Of a stretch of 64,000 nucleotides of DNA, positions 10,353 through 21,330 are shown piece by piece (the first letter of the stretch is position 1; each line of letters starts with the position of its first letter). This stretch comes from Tigriopus japonicus (lineage: Eukaryota; Arthropoda; Copepoda; Harpacticoida; Harpacticidae), in assembly GCA_010645155.1 (NCBI GenBank), contig CM021317.1, forward strand, positions 2,071,565 through 2,135,564, given 5' to 3'. A model generated the notes under the pieces. That model was given only the letters and a program-made list of their open reading frames with translations. It ran no database searches and was not told the origin of the DNA. Both the position numbers and the translations under genes were made by a program.

Positions 10353-11712
10353 CATTATGACACATAAATTTTGTCACCTCAATCAAAAGGCCACCGATCA
10401 AAGGCCAGTGCAAAAAAAGGGTCAAAGAGTTAATTACCAATATATTCACCCTTTAAGCGAATGACTTTTTTAACACGGTCAGGCATACTTTTTACCAAGT
10501 TTTCAAGACAATCGGGATCTAAATTGTTCCATACACGTTTGATGTTTTTCTCGAGGTCGGCAATCGTAGATGCAGCTGGGAGTTCAAGCAGCTTTTGCTT
10601 GATGATTGACCACAAATTTTCAATGGGATTGAGGTTTGGCGAGTTTCCTGGCCACTCACCCTTCCTCCAATACGATGGAAAATGTGAGTCAAGCCACTTT
10701 TGGTTGACAACAGCCACATGAGGAGGCGCGGAGTCTTGCATGAAAATTGCACTCGAAGTGTCGTCCAACATTTTTCTTCGGTTGACAGGGCCCATATCTT
10801 CACTACGACTCATTGCTTTGGCTGCTGTTTTGGCCAAAATCTCCTCACGGTAGTAGTCTTTGTTGACACTTGTGTTTGGGGGGACAAAGTGCAAATCTGA
10901 GACTGCGCGATGACTAAACATTCCCCACACCATCACTTTTGGGCTGTGTTTCACAGTGGAGATGGCCTCGACTTCGTCCTTGTTCCTGGCCCAGACCTTG
11001 TCACCAGCAGAGTTAGCTGTTGGATAAAGCTGGAAGAAGCTTTCGTCGGACCATAGAACTTGCTTCCAATCATCAAATGTCCATTTGACCTTGTCCTTGG
11101 CAAAAGCAACCCGGGCCTTCTTCATCTTCTTGGTCAGGAGAGGTCGTTTTGTCCGCCTGTACGATGTCAAGCCGAGGCTGCTCTTCATGTGCCTTCTGAC
11201 TGTCTCCCTAGACACCGGGTACCCCTTCATCGTCAGTCGTTTGGCCAATTTTCTTGTGCTTTGGCCTCGTTTGCCCACCGCCTTCGATATCACCTGTCTG
11301 GCAACTCCGTGAATTTTGATTGGCCGACCTGACCTTGGCTTGTCTGACAGGCTCTCATTCCTTTTCAACCGGCCTCTCCAGCGAATGACGGTCCTTTCCG
11401 ACACCCCGAGACGTGAGGCAATGGCCGAGGTTGACAAGCCAGACTCCATCATGCCTATGGCACGGGCACGGGTCTCATTTCGGGGTGCCATTGGTTTCGT
11501 CGAAGTGCCTGAAAGTAATAATTTGACGTTTTTGAATTTGTTAAATTACTGCACTAATTCGTGGTCTTTACCTGGTAATTGAGGTCTTGAAGTGTAGCTC
11601 AAAGTCTTGAGAAGTTGCGACAATGTTTATTTTTTAACTGTGGCAGCTGTCAGCAGACGCAAATCAGTTGGCGGGTTTTTTTAAGGGGTGACAAAATTAA
11701 TGTGTCATAATG
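10353..11712 (-). mobile_element. Complete Tc1/mariner element with TIRs and TA target duplication
   Basis: The left end (TA at 10351, then CATTATGACACATAAATTTT) and the right end, read on the opposite strand (TA, then CATTATGACACATTAATTTT), form terminal inverted repeats of about 28 bp with one or two mismatches. Both are flanked by TA, the target duplication typical of this superfamily. The only gene inside is an uninterrupted transposase on the minus strand. Length is about 1.36 kb. It looks structurally complete and recent. Confidence 0.93.
10430..11491 (-). CDS. Tc1/mariner transposase, DD37E type, intact
   Basis: This 353-residue cut-and-paste transposase starts at an ATG and ends at TAA with no internal stop. 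Residues 1-60 form a helix-turn-helix (SAIASRLGVSERTVIRW) followed by the GRP box (KPRSGRPIK), then a second helix-turn-helix region. The catalytic triad is visible: D in WSDESFF, D in MQDSAPPH and E in SPNLNPIENLW. I count 37 residues between the second aspartate and the glutamate. That gives DD37E, unlike the DD34E of classical Tc1 or the DD34D of mariner. It occupies most of the TIR-bounded element, and an intact frame with intact ends suggests recent activity. As known for the family, it would act in the nucleus, cutting and rejoining DNA at TA sites. Confidence 0.93.
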   Translation of the reverse strand: MAPRNETRARAIGMMESGLSTSAIASRLGVSERTVIRWRGRLKRNESLSDKPRSGRPIKIHGVARQVISKAVGKRGQSTRKLAKRLTMKGYPVSRETVRRHMKSSLGLTSYRRTKRPLLTKKMKKARVAFAKDKVKWTFDDWKQVLWSDESFFQLYPTANSAGDKVWARNKDEVEAISTVKHSPKVMVWGMFSHRAVSDLHFVPPNTSVNKDYYREEILAKTAAKAMSRSEDMGPVNRRKMLDDTSSAIFMQDSAPPHVAVVNQKWLDSHFPSYWRKGEWPGNSPNLNPIENLWSIIKQKLLELPAASTIADLEKNIKRVWNNLDPDCLENLVKSMPDRVKKVIRLKGEYIGN

Positions 11713-11715
11713 TAA

Positions 11716-12205
11716 TTGAGAATTGACGATTAGACCGGTTTCCTCGTGGAAAGATCGTTCAAGGAGACCCAGCCTTTAGATTTGGGACGTGGCCAAGAAG
11801 GTCAATAATAGCTGATTTTCGTGACTGGTCCGTTTTACCACTTAATTGTTTAACCCTTTGATCAAGCCACTCGTCTCGTGTCTATTGGAATTTTTAACTT
11901 CGATTGGGTGCATTAAAGGGAAAAGCCGTAAACAGTTAAGCAGATAAGCCACAAAAGCGTCACCTATTAACATTTCCGTTTCATAACGTAGTGATAATGT
12001 AGCCTGCTAGGCTTCATACCTTCAAAAAGAAGCACAGATGAGAGGGAGGCCAGCAATGAGAAGGATCTCATCAACTATTTTTTTCTTCAAATGAGACATT
12101 GTTTGACGTGGGTAGACTTGGCATTTCAAGTAAAGTAAATTTCAGTAGATCTGGTAACCCTCAAAAACTTTGTTGATAGTGTTTTATCCTGTTTTAAAAG
12201 CTCTT
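11716..12205. other. Intergenic DNA, no gene recognised
   Basis: No open frame with a domain and no recognisable repeat. Confidence 0.4.
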
Positions 12206-12207
12206 AG

Positions 12208-12440
12208 AGCACGGGTCGGCAACAGATTTTGGGTTCAACAGTTTTTTTACTAAATTTGATTTAGTGCAGTCAGGGGCCCTCCAAACAGATCCCAAAAGGT
12301 TTATGGACCCACATACCCTATCTACTTTCAAACAGTTCTGGGCCCATGAGCTCAGTACTATGGATGCTCTCGGACCCACTATTTGGCACTTTCTCCGTAG
12401 CTTTTGGGGCCAATAAACTGAGCAGTGAAGGAGCCTCATG
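12208..12440 (+). repeat. hAT-like dispersed repeat fragment (GGGTCGGCAAC family)
   Basis: It begins CACGGGTCGGCAACA and carries CTGGGCCCATGAGCTCAGTA and CGGACCCACTATTTGGCA, resembling the fragments at 9285 and 22500. No opposite terminus was found. Confidence 0.5.
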
Positions 12441-12474
12441 AAGGAGAGAGAAGAACTTCGCTGATCAACCTAGC

Positions 12475-12950
12475 CTCGATTTCTTGGGATCAAGAAGTGC
12501 TCTGAGAGTGCAAATTAAGACTCTCTTATTGATACACCTGATCTCAAATCCATGGTCAGGACAGAGCTTATGAATGATTTTAAAGACATACACTATCAAT
12601 TACCTCTTGAAGACTGTAAAGCGCCAGCTTTTGGAGTCCCTCCCACTATGATGTTCCGAGTGAAACATGTTTGGACCTGCTCGACCTTTTGCAAACCTGC
12701 CGAACTCATTGGAGCCCAAATAAGTGAGGCTTATTCAAGATGAGGCTGAACAATCGACTTGTACAAAGTTGCCCTTTCTCTGGACTTGAAAGTGTGATAG
12801 ATCCAGCTACATGTTTGAAATGCCTTCCACGCTTTCAACTGGATTTGCTCATCAAACTTTCCATCATCTTGGATGACAACGCCTAAATCCCTGATGGATG
12901 AGACTTGCGCAATATCACAATCTCCATTGTCTTTGACGGGTAGATCTATT
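12475..12950 (-). pseudogene. CR1-like non-LTR retrotransposon fragment, C-terminal domain
   Basis: Minus-strand reading from about 12950 gives SSIRDLGVVIQDDGKFDEQI, then KAWKAFQTCSWIYHTFKSRE, then TLYKSIVQPHLE, an in-frame stop and SLIWAPM with KVEQVQTCFTRNI. This is the conserved post-catalytic domain of CR1/Jockey-type reverse transcriptases. In another frame the sequence continues as YVFKIIHKLCPDHGFEIR, again typical of the same C-terminus. At least one stop and one frameshift make it inactive. It differs in sequence from the 4.1-kb fragment and so is another element. Confidence 0.78.
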
Positions 12951-13815
12951 TTTTTGCATCATTTTAACATGCCCCACAATTAAAGGAACAAGTGCTCAAT
13001 TCAATTTACTGGGAACATAATTTCCTTTGTTGCAAAAAACCTCGATTATCTTTGCTTGGCAAAAGTTAACATTTTTTGAGTTTCCTGAAACGAGCGTTCC
13101 ATTGACAAAAAAAAATCTGTCGTCAAAACCTAATATTTTGAATATTGAAATGTAATCGTTCAAAACAATTCAAAAGTAAGCAATTTTGGTAAAGAATTAA
13201 TTGTACAAGTTTTTACATGCATAGAGTTTATGATTTTTTAAGGAATAAATATTTTGTGATACGCTGTTCGTTCCCATTTTATGGACAATTTGCAAGAGCT
13301 TATCAGTTCAAGTGCCATTTCAGAATCTAGCCAGCTTGTATCAATTAATTTCCAACCAACGAAAGGCCAATCTTCGTGCATTTTTCCTTGGGTGCAAATT
13401 GGACCACCGTAAAAAACCAGATTTGATTTCGTCAGAGTGCCGTGGATAAATTGCACTTAATGGCCTGTGGACAAAATAATGGGAAATTAAAGTGGTGAAG
13501 CCGTTGTTCTCCTCCCAGACTTTATTTTGTTGCACTTGCCTATCTGTCAAGGGAAAACAGAGGAACATGTCTGACATAGATACCGTTTCGTAATTTTTGA
13601 CTGACACGTTCATATATTTAACGTTCAGAGAGTTTCGCTACAAATGATCATTGTTCCTGAAATTTTCATCGCTCAGTGTGGTGGTTTTGACGTCCAATAA
13701 AAAGATACTCACTCTAAGTCTAAACTCACGATGAATGAGGCCAAAAGAAAACTGATGGAAAAAATACCAATTACTCCGCAATGGACTCTAATCAGTTTAG
13801 CTTGCTTGGGTGGAA
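12951..13815. other. Intergenic DNA, no gene recognised
   Basis: The two overlapping short minus frames at 13238-13613 have no recognisable domain. Confidence 0.4.
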
Positions 13816-13819
13816 ATAA

Positions 13820-14210
13820 TCGGCCTTTCTACCGTTGTGAAATACCCAAGGACATCTTGTCATTTTTTGTATCCACAATTCAATGGTGAACAACTTCACT
13901 TTTAGTTTGGGTCCACGGAAAAAGTTATATACCTAAAGATCTATCAAAAAACATTTTTGATAAACTATTTTATCCATATGTAGAGACCATTTAGTTACCT
14001 GTTGAATTCAAATTGAATAAAAACACATTCATCAGCAGCTGAGCTATTTGGGTTTGAATGGTCCATTTTTGACCACAAAAAGCTGAAAAATGTTAGTCAT
14101 ACCAAAAAAGACCTTCCCAAAGATTTCATATAGCTTTTCAATGTCCCGAAAGAAAATGATTTTTTGAGTTTTTATTGTCAAAATAACTCAAATAATAAAT
14201 AATATTGTTT
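13820..14210 (+). repeat. Dispersed repeat, copy 2 (partner at 2.26-2.64 kb)
   Basis: It aligns along its length with 2260-2640 in the same orientation: GAAATACCCAAGGACATCTT, then TGAATGGTCCATTTTTGACC, then CTTCCCAAAGATTTCAT and TTTTTTGAGTTTT. The copies are clearly diverged, so the family is old. Confidence 0.65.
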
Positions 14211-14214
14211 ATCA

Positions 14215-17200
14215 TCATCTTTGAGAAGAGGTGGGACCACCTTTAACAAAATCATTGCCAATTATTCCAGAATATGTTCAAAAAAAGGTTTACATTTCCT
14301 GATCATGATGTGATAACGCAATTGCTATAAACATTGGGATGGATTAGGCTCGTTGGACTAGAGACTCAAGGTTGGGCCAAGGTTTTTCAGTTCTGACTCA
14401 GGGATGATTTGGCGACTTTTGAGATCGGATTGGTACCAAACTGAAATAAAAATTTGGAATTCTTCCTAACATCTGGATTGGATCAGATCATGAGAAGCTG
14501 ACTACTACAGTATGTTTGTTCAGGCGGAGAAGTCGTTCTTGAATTCCAAAGACTTTTGAGACCAGTTGTGGAGTTAAAAAGTACTGCAGCATATTTATTT
14601 CATTTTTTTAATGTGTTCAAGGCCAAAATTTCTATTGCATCCTTCGTAAATATTGATCTAGAAGAGCCGTTAAAATTGATCTGTGGAATGTATTTCGCCA
14701 ATAATTTAGAAGAGCACCAACCTTAGTGCACTTGAAGGTCAAACAAAAGAAGATGTTCAAATATATTTTTAAGTGACATTACATGTTTTTTTGCCTGTAA
14801 ACTAATTAAAAGAACTAGATAAACCTGCACCAATGCCTTTCAATTCCAAAAGTGATCTTAAAAGTTTTTGTACTTTGAAAACGACTTCTCTGGTTTAAAA
14901 AACAAGTTATTTTGGAACGGTTGTTGGAAGACCCTCTGGTCAATGGGAAAACTTGAAAGAAAAGGATGCCTCTTCAGCTTCACTTCCCCTTCATTAGCAG
15001 CTATTTTGTGCCATCATCCGCTTCTCATTCTAGCCGCTTGTCTCCATCTATGAGCCCTATATTTCTAACAAATCTTCGTAAGCAAACTTTTCAGCGTTGC
15101 CAAAATCTGACATCATCATGCCAGTTTTCAAGGTCAATCGTATGTTAAAACAGCATGCCTTACGACAGGGTAGGCAAATCTTCCAAAGAGGGTCCACGAA
15201 TTTACTAGGGGGCGTCTTCTCACAGCAAGTGCAATGGAGATAAGAAAAACAGCAAGGAAGTGCTTAGTTTGTGGAATTCTTCAAGAGAATTTGGTAGTGA
15301 AGGAGAAGTCAAACAGTCAAATGACACAAAAGTGACATTATTCTGTCCAACACTATTCAAGAGCTCATATAATTTCGACCATTATTTCCATTTTCGCAAA
15401 GGAAAGACACCTTAAAAATGTGGAAAACTCTTAAATCGTCCACACTTTCCAATTTGGTTGATAGCATTTTAAACATCAAATTCAAAGATAGAAGGATTTG
15501 TTGGGGTTCAATTGGATGATAAGTGTTAAAATACAATGAAACCTTGAAAATACTTTGCCTCAAATTTTGGAAAAAAGCCTTCTTATTGGGTGTAGGTGCA
15601 ATTCTTGGTTAAAATTGAACTAAAAAAGACCCTTCTTTCATTTGTATTTTTTATTCTTAAACCAATGAAGGAAAGTATCCTTTTGATTGGAGCCAAACTA
15701 CTTTTATAACTACGTTTTTTTCATTTCAATTCATTTACTTAGGGCTCATGCCCTTGCTCAAAGGAGCAAGAGCTCTCATTTGTTTCAAGATCAAGATAAT
15801 TTCTATGTCTCAAATAACTGCAAGACAAGGCTTAAAATGCATGCTTTGGTTCATTTCTCGAAAATCTTTATTTCCTGAACTTTGAACTGAGTCTTCTGAC
15901 CTGTTGGTTTTTAGCTTTATTTTTTCGCCGTTATAATTTTTCTATTGTTTTTGTTCTATTGATTCCTTTTTCCTCTGATGTTTCCTTTCCCTGTATTTAG
16001 GTGGATTTAAAAAGAGCCTGACAAACTTACAGAGTGAGGGTTACAGGAACCAACAGTAGGGGGCTGATAAGTTTATATTAAGGCAAAGTAATGAATGGTT
16101 AGTTTATGTTGTTGTTACTACACTGTTAGTAGTGGGGAAATACAACATTAATAGCCCTATTTGTGGCGGATCTATGATCCGACCAACATAATGAGTCGAG
16201 AGATGGTAGATGACTGATTTACTGGCGGGAAGAACACTTAAACTAACCTAAGCTGACCAAAACCAACCGACAACAAACTAACCCTACTTATGGGTTTCAT
16301 TGGGCTATTTTTTAAAATAGCTTTGTAATCCCATCCACAACCTCTTCCCTGCTTATTTGTCTCTCTTCCCTTGCTCTTGGCGCTTGCACATGACACCCTT
16401 CCCTTCCTAGTGTGTTCATGGACCCTACTCGGAAACCTGAAAATGGTTAATTTACAGAATTCTGCAATTTTCCGTACGAGACAACTTTTTTCTTTCCCTG
16501 GGGCCAACTTCCTTGTCTCCAGAGTAGTAAAATGAGCAAGTGCTTAGTTTCAAACATGTCTACGAAGGCTTGCAGATGTCTTATGACACAAATGATCACA
16601 AATTTTAACGTCCAAGAGGAAGATATAAGCTGTGAAAGGATCATTTTGAAGAATTACTGTCAACATATTGAGTAATTAAAGATTTAACACACTTTTCTCC
16701 CGGTTTTGGAACAACACTGGGAATGTACGAGAGGTATTCAAACTTAGCAAAGTGAAGAGATGTTTCTAGGAATTTCTCTGCATCTTCACTCCAAAACATG
16801 TAATAAATGCCGCTTGAGGTCGCTTTTTCGACAGTCAATACAGGGGGTCTAGGAGTTGATGGTGCATTGTGTTTTTCCTTTCCATTCAGACCAAAACTTC
16901 GCTTTAACATTGAATTGGAAACCACAGTTTCAAATGCACGTCAAAATATTTTATGGGCTCAGAGCGTTTCAAGCAAACCAGGTAAAAAGGTATCTAAAAT
17001 TCGTCTTGGAAAGGCACTTCAACAATCACACAGCCTAGGGGACAACTAAAAATCCTGATACCAACTCAATATTGTATAGGAGGCAAGAGGAACGATCTTT
17101 GAATAGCCTTGACCTAAAATATGTGAAAAATGTGAAGGTTATTTGTAAGCTTGAGCATTACAAATTGATTCTATGTGGGACTAATCAATGTCATGTCGGT

Positions 17201-17305
17201 TGTCTTTGCTATTTTGTGCAAGTTTTTTAAAATTGACTTTAATAAACTAAGGAGGTGTTAATTTAGTTTTTGTTTTCGTTCAAGACAACCTTGAAACTTT
17301 TTACA
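14215..17305. other. 3.1 kb of A+T-rich DNA, no gene recognised
   Basis: Several short open frames exist (14868-15148 plus, 15357-15563 minus, 16238-16925 minus and 16807-17049 plus). None has a recognisable domain and overlapping ones on opposite strands compete, so I do not call any. No repeat ends were found. Confidence 0.4.
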
Positions 17306-17319
17306 ACTAACTTGAGAAT

Positions 17320-17555
17320 CAAGTGTGGGTGTGCAAACCCTGGCCCTCGGGCCAAATGTGGCCCGCGAGCTGATTTCGCGTGGCCCGCGAGAGGATCTGT
17401 CATTTTCAATCGACTGTGGCCCGCAGCATGATTTTGGCATAGCCTGTGAAATTTATACTAGAAATTATTTGCCGTTTTGGATGGTGTGGCCCGCGAGCGC
17501 CAATGGTTCGGCCAATTTGGCCCACTGCTAAATAAGTTTGCACACCCCTGGCTTA
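17320..17555. mobile_element. hAT-like MITE truncating a retrotransposon
   Basis: The two ends carry GGGTGTGCAAACCCTGGCCC on the left and the reverse complement of CCAGGGGTGTGCAAACTTAT on the right, an inverted repeat of about 15 bp of the CAGGGGTGTGC type known from hAT elements. The interior is rich in TGGCCCGCGAG copies in both orientations. It sits exactly where the reverse transcriptase frame on the right stops matching its family. A clean 8-bp target duplication is not visible (GCTTAGAC against ACTTGAGA at best). Confidence 0.6.
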
Positions 17556-18186
17556 GACAACCGTCCACTTTCACGGCAAACACGGAGAACAAACGATGGG
17601 TTAAGAACTCTCTTATCCACGAGTGCACCTTTCCTCCAACCCCTAATTGCGCTAAACAATTTAGCAGTAGGGCATGGTCTACCTTGTCAAAAGCTTTCGC
17701 AAAGTCCAAATAAATAACATTTACGCAATCATAATGCCGAAGTCCCTCAATAATGTCGTCAAAGTGTTGAATTAACTGAGTCAGAGTGCTAAAATGAGCG
17801 CAGAACCCATGTTGTTGGTCAGGAATGCTATCTTTTTCCTCAAAATATTCAACTAGCTTCATCTTAACAAGTTTTTCCATGACTTTTGCTATATTTGACG
17901 TCAGTGATATGGGTCGATAGTTCACAGGTTCCCCTCTGTCACCTCCCTTGTAAATCGGAATTACATGGGCCTCCTTTAAATCATTGGGAATTTTCCCCTC
18001 CACTAATGACCGATTCATTAGGTAGGCTAATATAGACGAGGTGACTTTCGCAGTACGTTTAAAAAACTGAACTGTGACACCATCGGATCCTGGTGAACTA
18101 ACAGATTTGAGCGAGCCAATCACTTCAAAGACCTCTGTCTCCGCAATTTTCATATCTTGAAGTGAATAAAAACCATCATAGTCCAT
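17556..18186 (-). pseudogene. Non-LTR retrotransposon reverse transcriptase, N-terminal half
   Basis: The minus-strand frame contains SSPGSDGVTVQFFK, HVIPIYKGGDRGEPVNYRPI with SLTS, QHGFCAHFSTLTQL and the catalytic box IYLDFAKAFDKVDHALLL. These are reverse transcriptase motifs 0-3 (A) of CR1/Jockey-type elements. It reads to VKVDGCLSQ, where the family normally runs on to PQGxVLGP and YADD. Here it enters the MITE at 17320-17555 and does not resume beyond it. The copy is thus truncated before the main catalytic aspartates. Upstream on the same strand lie endonuclease and zinc-finger pieces of what appears to be the same element. Confidence 0.85.
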
Positions 18187-18479
18187 ACCGGGGTCGTTTG
18201 GAACTTATTGAATGGGAACAGAAAATACAGATGCAAATTGCTCGCTAAGAATTTTCGCCAGATTGGTGGGGTGGGATATTTCCTCGTTTGCTAATAGAAA
18301 TGGCCTCACTGGGAGTTTTGCCTTGTACGTTAGTACATCAGTACATTCAGTGCGTCGTCAATTTTACACTTCTGTTCCATTTTAGCAACGAGGTCATCTG
18401 TTCCAAACTTTTGTTAATCAGCGGCCAGCGTTCATACTTTTACCAGAACTTGGCTATACCATTCTTGTGAACTTCTACT

Positions 18480-18720
18480 CGAGTTTTTGATGGTCCAATT
18501 TTAACCGTGGTGGATAGTTCTAGAATATTATGGTCCGAAATGTTGGTTGGCGTTACTTTAATTATTGAAACAAGGTCTGGGTCAGAGGAAAAGACCAAGT
18601 CAAGGTCTGAGCCAGGTTTCTGTAAGAGTTATGATTGAGATCTGTTTAGCTATGGACAATTCTTCTAGATATTTTACCTTCGAAGAGTCTTGTTTTGAGA
18701 TGATGTAATGAGCGTTTGGG
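18480..18720 (-). pseudogene. Apurinic-type endonuclease fragment of the same retrotransposon
   Basis: Reading the minus strand downwards from 18720 gives YPNAHYII, then YLEELSIAKQISIITLTETW, the first catalytic block of the APE-like endonuclease. It then jumps to DLDLVFSSDPDLVSIIKV and TNISDHNILEL, the final SDH block. The middle of the domain (its DxNxxH region) is missing, so there is an internal deletion near 18615. It continues toward the reverse transcriptase frame below. The mariner at 18723 cuts it off from the ORF1-like part. Confidence 0.7.
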
Positions 18721-18722
18721 TA

Positions 18723-20004
18723 CAGAGTGGGCCAGAAGTATCCGGACAAAACTTTGAACATAATTTACAGCATCAAGAGCTATTTTTAGCCAATTGTGTA
18801 TTTAACAAAAAACGTTTGGACAACAATTAAGAACGTTTTTATTCAATATGGTCACCTTTGGCCTTAATGACGGCGTCCAAGCGGCCGACAAAGGCCGAGC
18901 AGGCTTTGGCGACCTCGGCCGTGGAGAAGGAGGTCATGTTCCGCTTCACTGACGACTTCAGAGACGCCAGGCTGTTGTGGGGCATCTTGTTGACCTTCCT
19001 CCTCCGCTCGGACCACAACTAGAAGTCGCATGGGTTGAGGTCAGGGCTGTTTGAAGGCCACTTATCTTTCTTGACCACCACGTCAAATTTGCTGTTCAAA
19101 AAGTTCATGGAAACATTGGACACATGACGCGGAGCAGAGTCCTGGATCCACATGAATTTGGTTCCTGGTGGGTATGAGGTTGCCAGCCAGGGCATCACGA
19201 CCTTCCTTAGAAGCTCCACGTACCCGGCGGCGTTGAGCCTGAATTTGGGAGGGAAGACATGGGCTGGCATCACCTTCCCGTCGCTGCTGATGAGGCCAAA
19301 GACCATAATCTTGGCAGGATTCTTTGTCTTCATGATGGGAGGCACAACGGTTCTGTTCTTGGCAAGCCATCGGTTGTTCTGGGGGTTGTACGCGCCATCC
19401 ACCGTGAAGATTGACTCATCTGAGAAAAGTCTGATTGTCCTCGGATTGACCTTGCAGATTCTGCGCAACTTCTTGCCCCTCTTAAGCCTGGTGGCCTTCA
19501 TCTTCTTGGTAAGAAGGTGGCGTCTGCCTCTGACGTAGGAGGTCAAGTTCAGGTCCTCCTTGACGGCCCTGACCACAGTCCTCTTGCTCATGGACCGCCT
19601 GGCTGCGTGGGCTGATATGGACAGAGCTGGGTTGGCCTCGATGGACCTCCTCAGGCCTGCCAAGAACCTGGGGGTTCGCTTTTTTGCCCTGTGTGGGCCG
19701 CAGGGGGCGTGGCCTGTCCCCCGGCTAGACTGCAGCCTCTTCACGACCTTGTAGACGGTGGCCCTGGGGTACTTGGTTGACTTGATGATGGCTCTGGCGT
19801 CGTTGCCGGCCAAGAGCAATTCAGCAATCACTTTACGCTTTTGTTCCTGGGGCTTCATATTTCCGGATTTAAACAAAAAAAAATTACAAACTTTCAAAGC
19901 CGGTTTTTGGTCAAACCAGAAAAAGGCGGGAAATAAAAATATTCCTCTTGCTTCAGGAGATATACGTCATCCAATTTTTGTCTGGATACTTCTGTCCCTC
20001 CCCG
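18723..20004 (-). mobile_element. maT-like mariner element with TIRs, inserted in a retrotransposon
   Basis: The left end (TA at 18721, then CAGAGTGGGCCAGAAGTATC) and the right end read on the other strand (TA, then CGGGGAGGGACAGAAGTATC, continuing CAGACAAAA) form imperfect inverted repeats of about 29 bp. The flanking TA dinucleotides fit a TA target duplication. The element is 1.28 kb and holds one transposase gene on the minus strand. On either side lie parts of one non-LTR retrotransposon, so the mariner came later. Confidence 0.88.
18839..19858 (-). pseudogene. Mariner-family transposase, DD37D (maT-like), one in-frame stop
   Basis: From the ATG at 19858 (MKPQEQKRKVI) the frame runs 340 codons to TAA at 18839, broken only by a TAG at 19019-19021. 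The helix-turn-helix region (KYPRATVYKVVKRL) and a second DNA-binding region lead to the catalytic core: FSDESIF, WIQDSAPRHV and SPDLNPCDF. I count 37 residues between the last two aspartates, the DD37D spacing of maT elements. The stop falls just after NPCDF, where the family usually has an aromatic residue. A single TGG-to-TAG change would explain it. Translation would lose the last 59 residues. The rest is well preserved, so the loss is recent, or is a sequence error. Confidence 0.9.
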
Positions 20005-20113
20005 TATATCCCCTTCAAAGAATCCCATTTTTCTGTTGCAGCATCAGCATTAGATTTTTTACCATTCCCTCGAGCCGGAAAAAATCCAGCTCCTCGGCAA
20101 ATGGAGTTTGAGC
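20005..20113 (-). pseudogene. Retrotransposon ORF segment between two nested insertions
   Basis: On the minus strand this short stretch reads SICRGAGFFPARGNGKKSN and ends WDSLKG. It is open in the frame that continues from the segment beyond the hAT-like element. It belongs to the linker between the ORF1-like zinc-finger part and the endonuclease of the same non-LTR element. Confidence 0.55.
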
Positions 20114-21330
20114 CAGGGTGGCCAACTTGTTTTGGAGCGACGATGCTAGTTAAGTCAAATCAATGCTAGAAAAATGCTAGTTGGAAAATGGAAAATGCTA
20201 GAAAAATGCTACTTTTTCTAATACAAAAAAGGACTGTAGCGGCTATTTTGCCCATTAGTGAATATTTGAATCTATATTTTGACTTTAGTTTTGCTGAAAT
20301 CGACACAAAATATATTTTTCTGCTACTTGCCAAAACTAGTTAAAAACTTTGTCTTCAAAATTTTTTAATGCATTGATTGTGAAATAAATCAAAAAAGAGC
20401 AAAACAAAACAATTGGCAAGCCATGCAGCACTTATTTTTGATGACAATTATAAAAAGTCATTTTCTTGAAAAATTCAAGGTTTTCTAAGAAACCAAACAT
20501 TAAGCTTTAAACGATTACTTGAAATTTACTAGGATTAAATTGAAACTAGTGATGGACTAAAAGCGCTTTTTGTATCAATTTCACTTCTGCCTCCATGAAA
20601 ACCAAAAGCAGGCATGCATTCCAAAGACTGAAATTTCACACCAAAGTTGAATATATCTTGGTTCAGAAACCTTTGCAAGTTATTTTCCTTATTTTATAAA
20701 ATTGGTAATCTCTCAACATCAAACACATCAACAGTTTAAATTTCAAAGTGAATTTTGCATGTTAAGAATTTTGTAATCAGCTACTTTTCATTTCAAAAAA
20801 ACCCTCTTTTAACAAAAATAGTTTTGGTTAGAAGGCCTTTTAGATCCGTTTTTTTTTTTTTTTACTGAAACACTGATTATCCATTCAAAGTTTAAAACGC
20901 TGTTTTCTGTTGTTGGTGTTGTAGTTCCATCACAAATCAAATCTTTTTTGAGACAGGTAATGCATTGTGCCCCTTCTCAAGTTGTCTAGACTAGCCTGTA
21001 AACAGAAATTTGGTTACCTGTACTGTAGAACCAACTTGAAAATAAGGATCACGAGTCTTCAATTTATCTTTTTTTAAGTCAGGGAAAGTAGGCAAATTCA
21101 GCTGTCAAAATCAGCTGTCTTTGAACCCCAAAATTGGATGTTTTTTCCAAAAAATGCTAGAATAATGCTAAAATGCTATGCAAAATTTTTTGATTCTAGA
21201 GCCTTTCAAATAATGCTAGAAAAATGCTAAAAATCCGAGCGATGCTAATCAAAATTCTTCAATGCTTTTGCCCTTGAAAAAATGCTAATTTTCAGAAATT
21301 AGCATTGAAAAATGCTAGTTGGCCACACTG
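20114..21330. mobile_element. Non-autonomous hAT-like element with perfect 8-bp target duplication
   Basis: The ends CAGGGTGGCCAACTT and, on the other strand, CAGTGTGGCCAACTA are inverted. The element is flanked by an exact duplication GTTTGAGC at 20106-20113 and 21331-21338, which is the hAT signature. The 1217-bp interior has no transposase. Both ends carry many copies of AATGCTAGAAAAATGCTA, all in the same orientation, like subterminal transposase-binding repeats. Removing it and one duplication rejoins an open minus-strand frame of the host retrotransposon. Confidence 0.92.
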
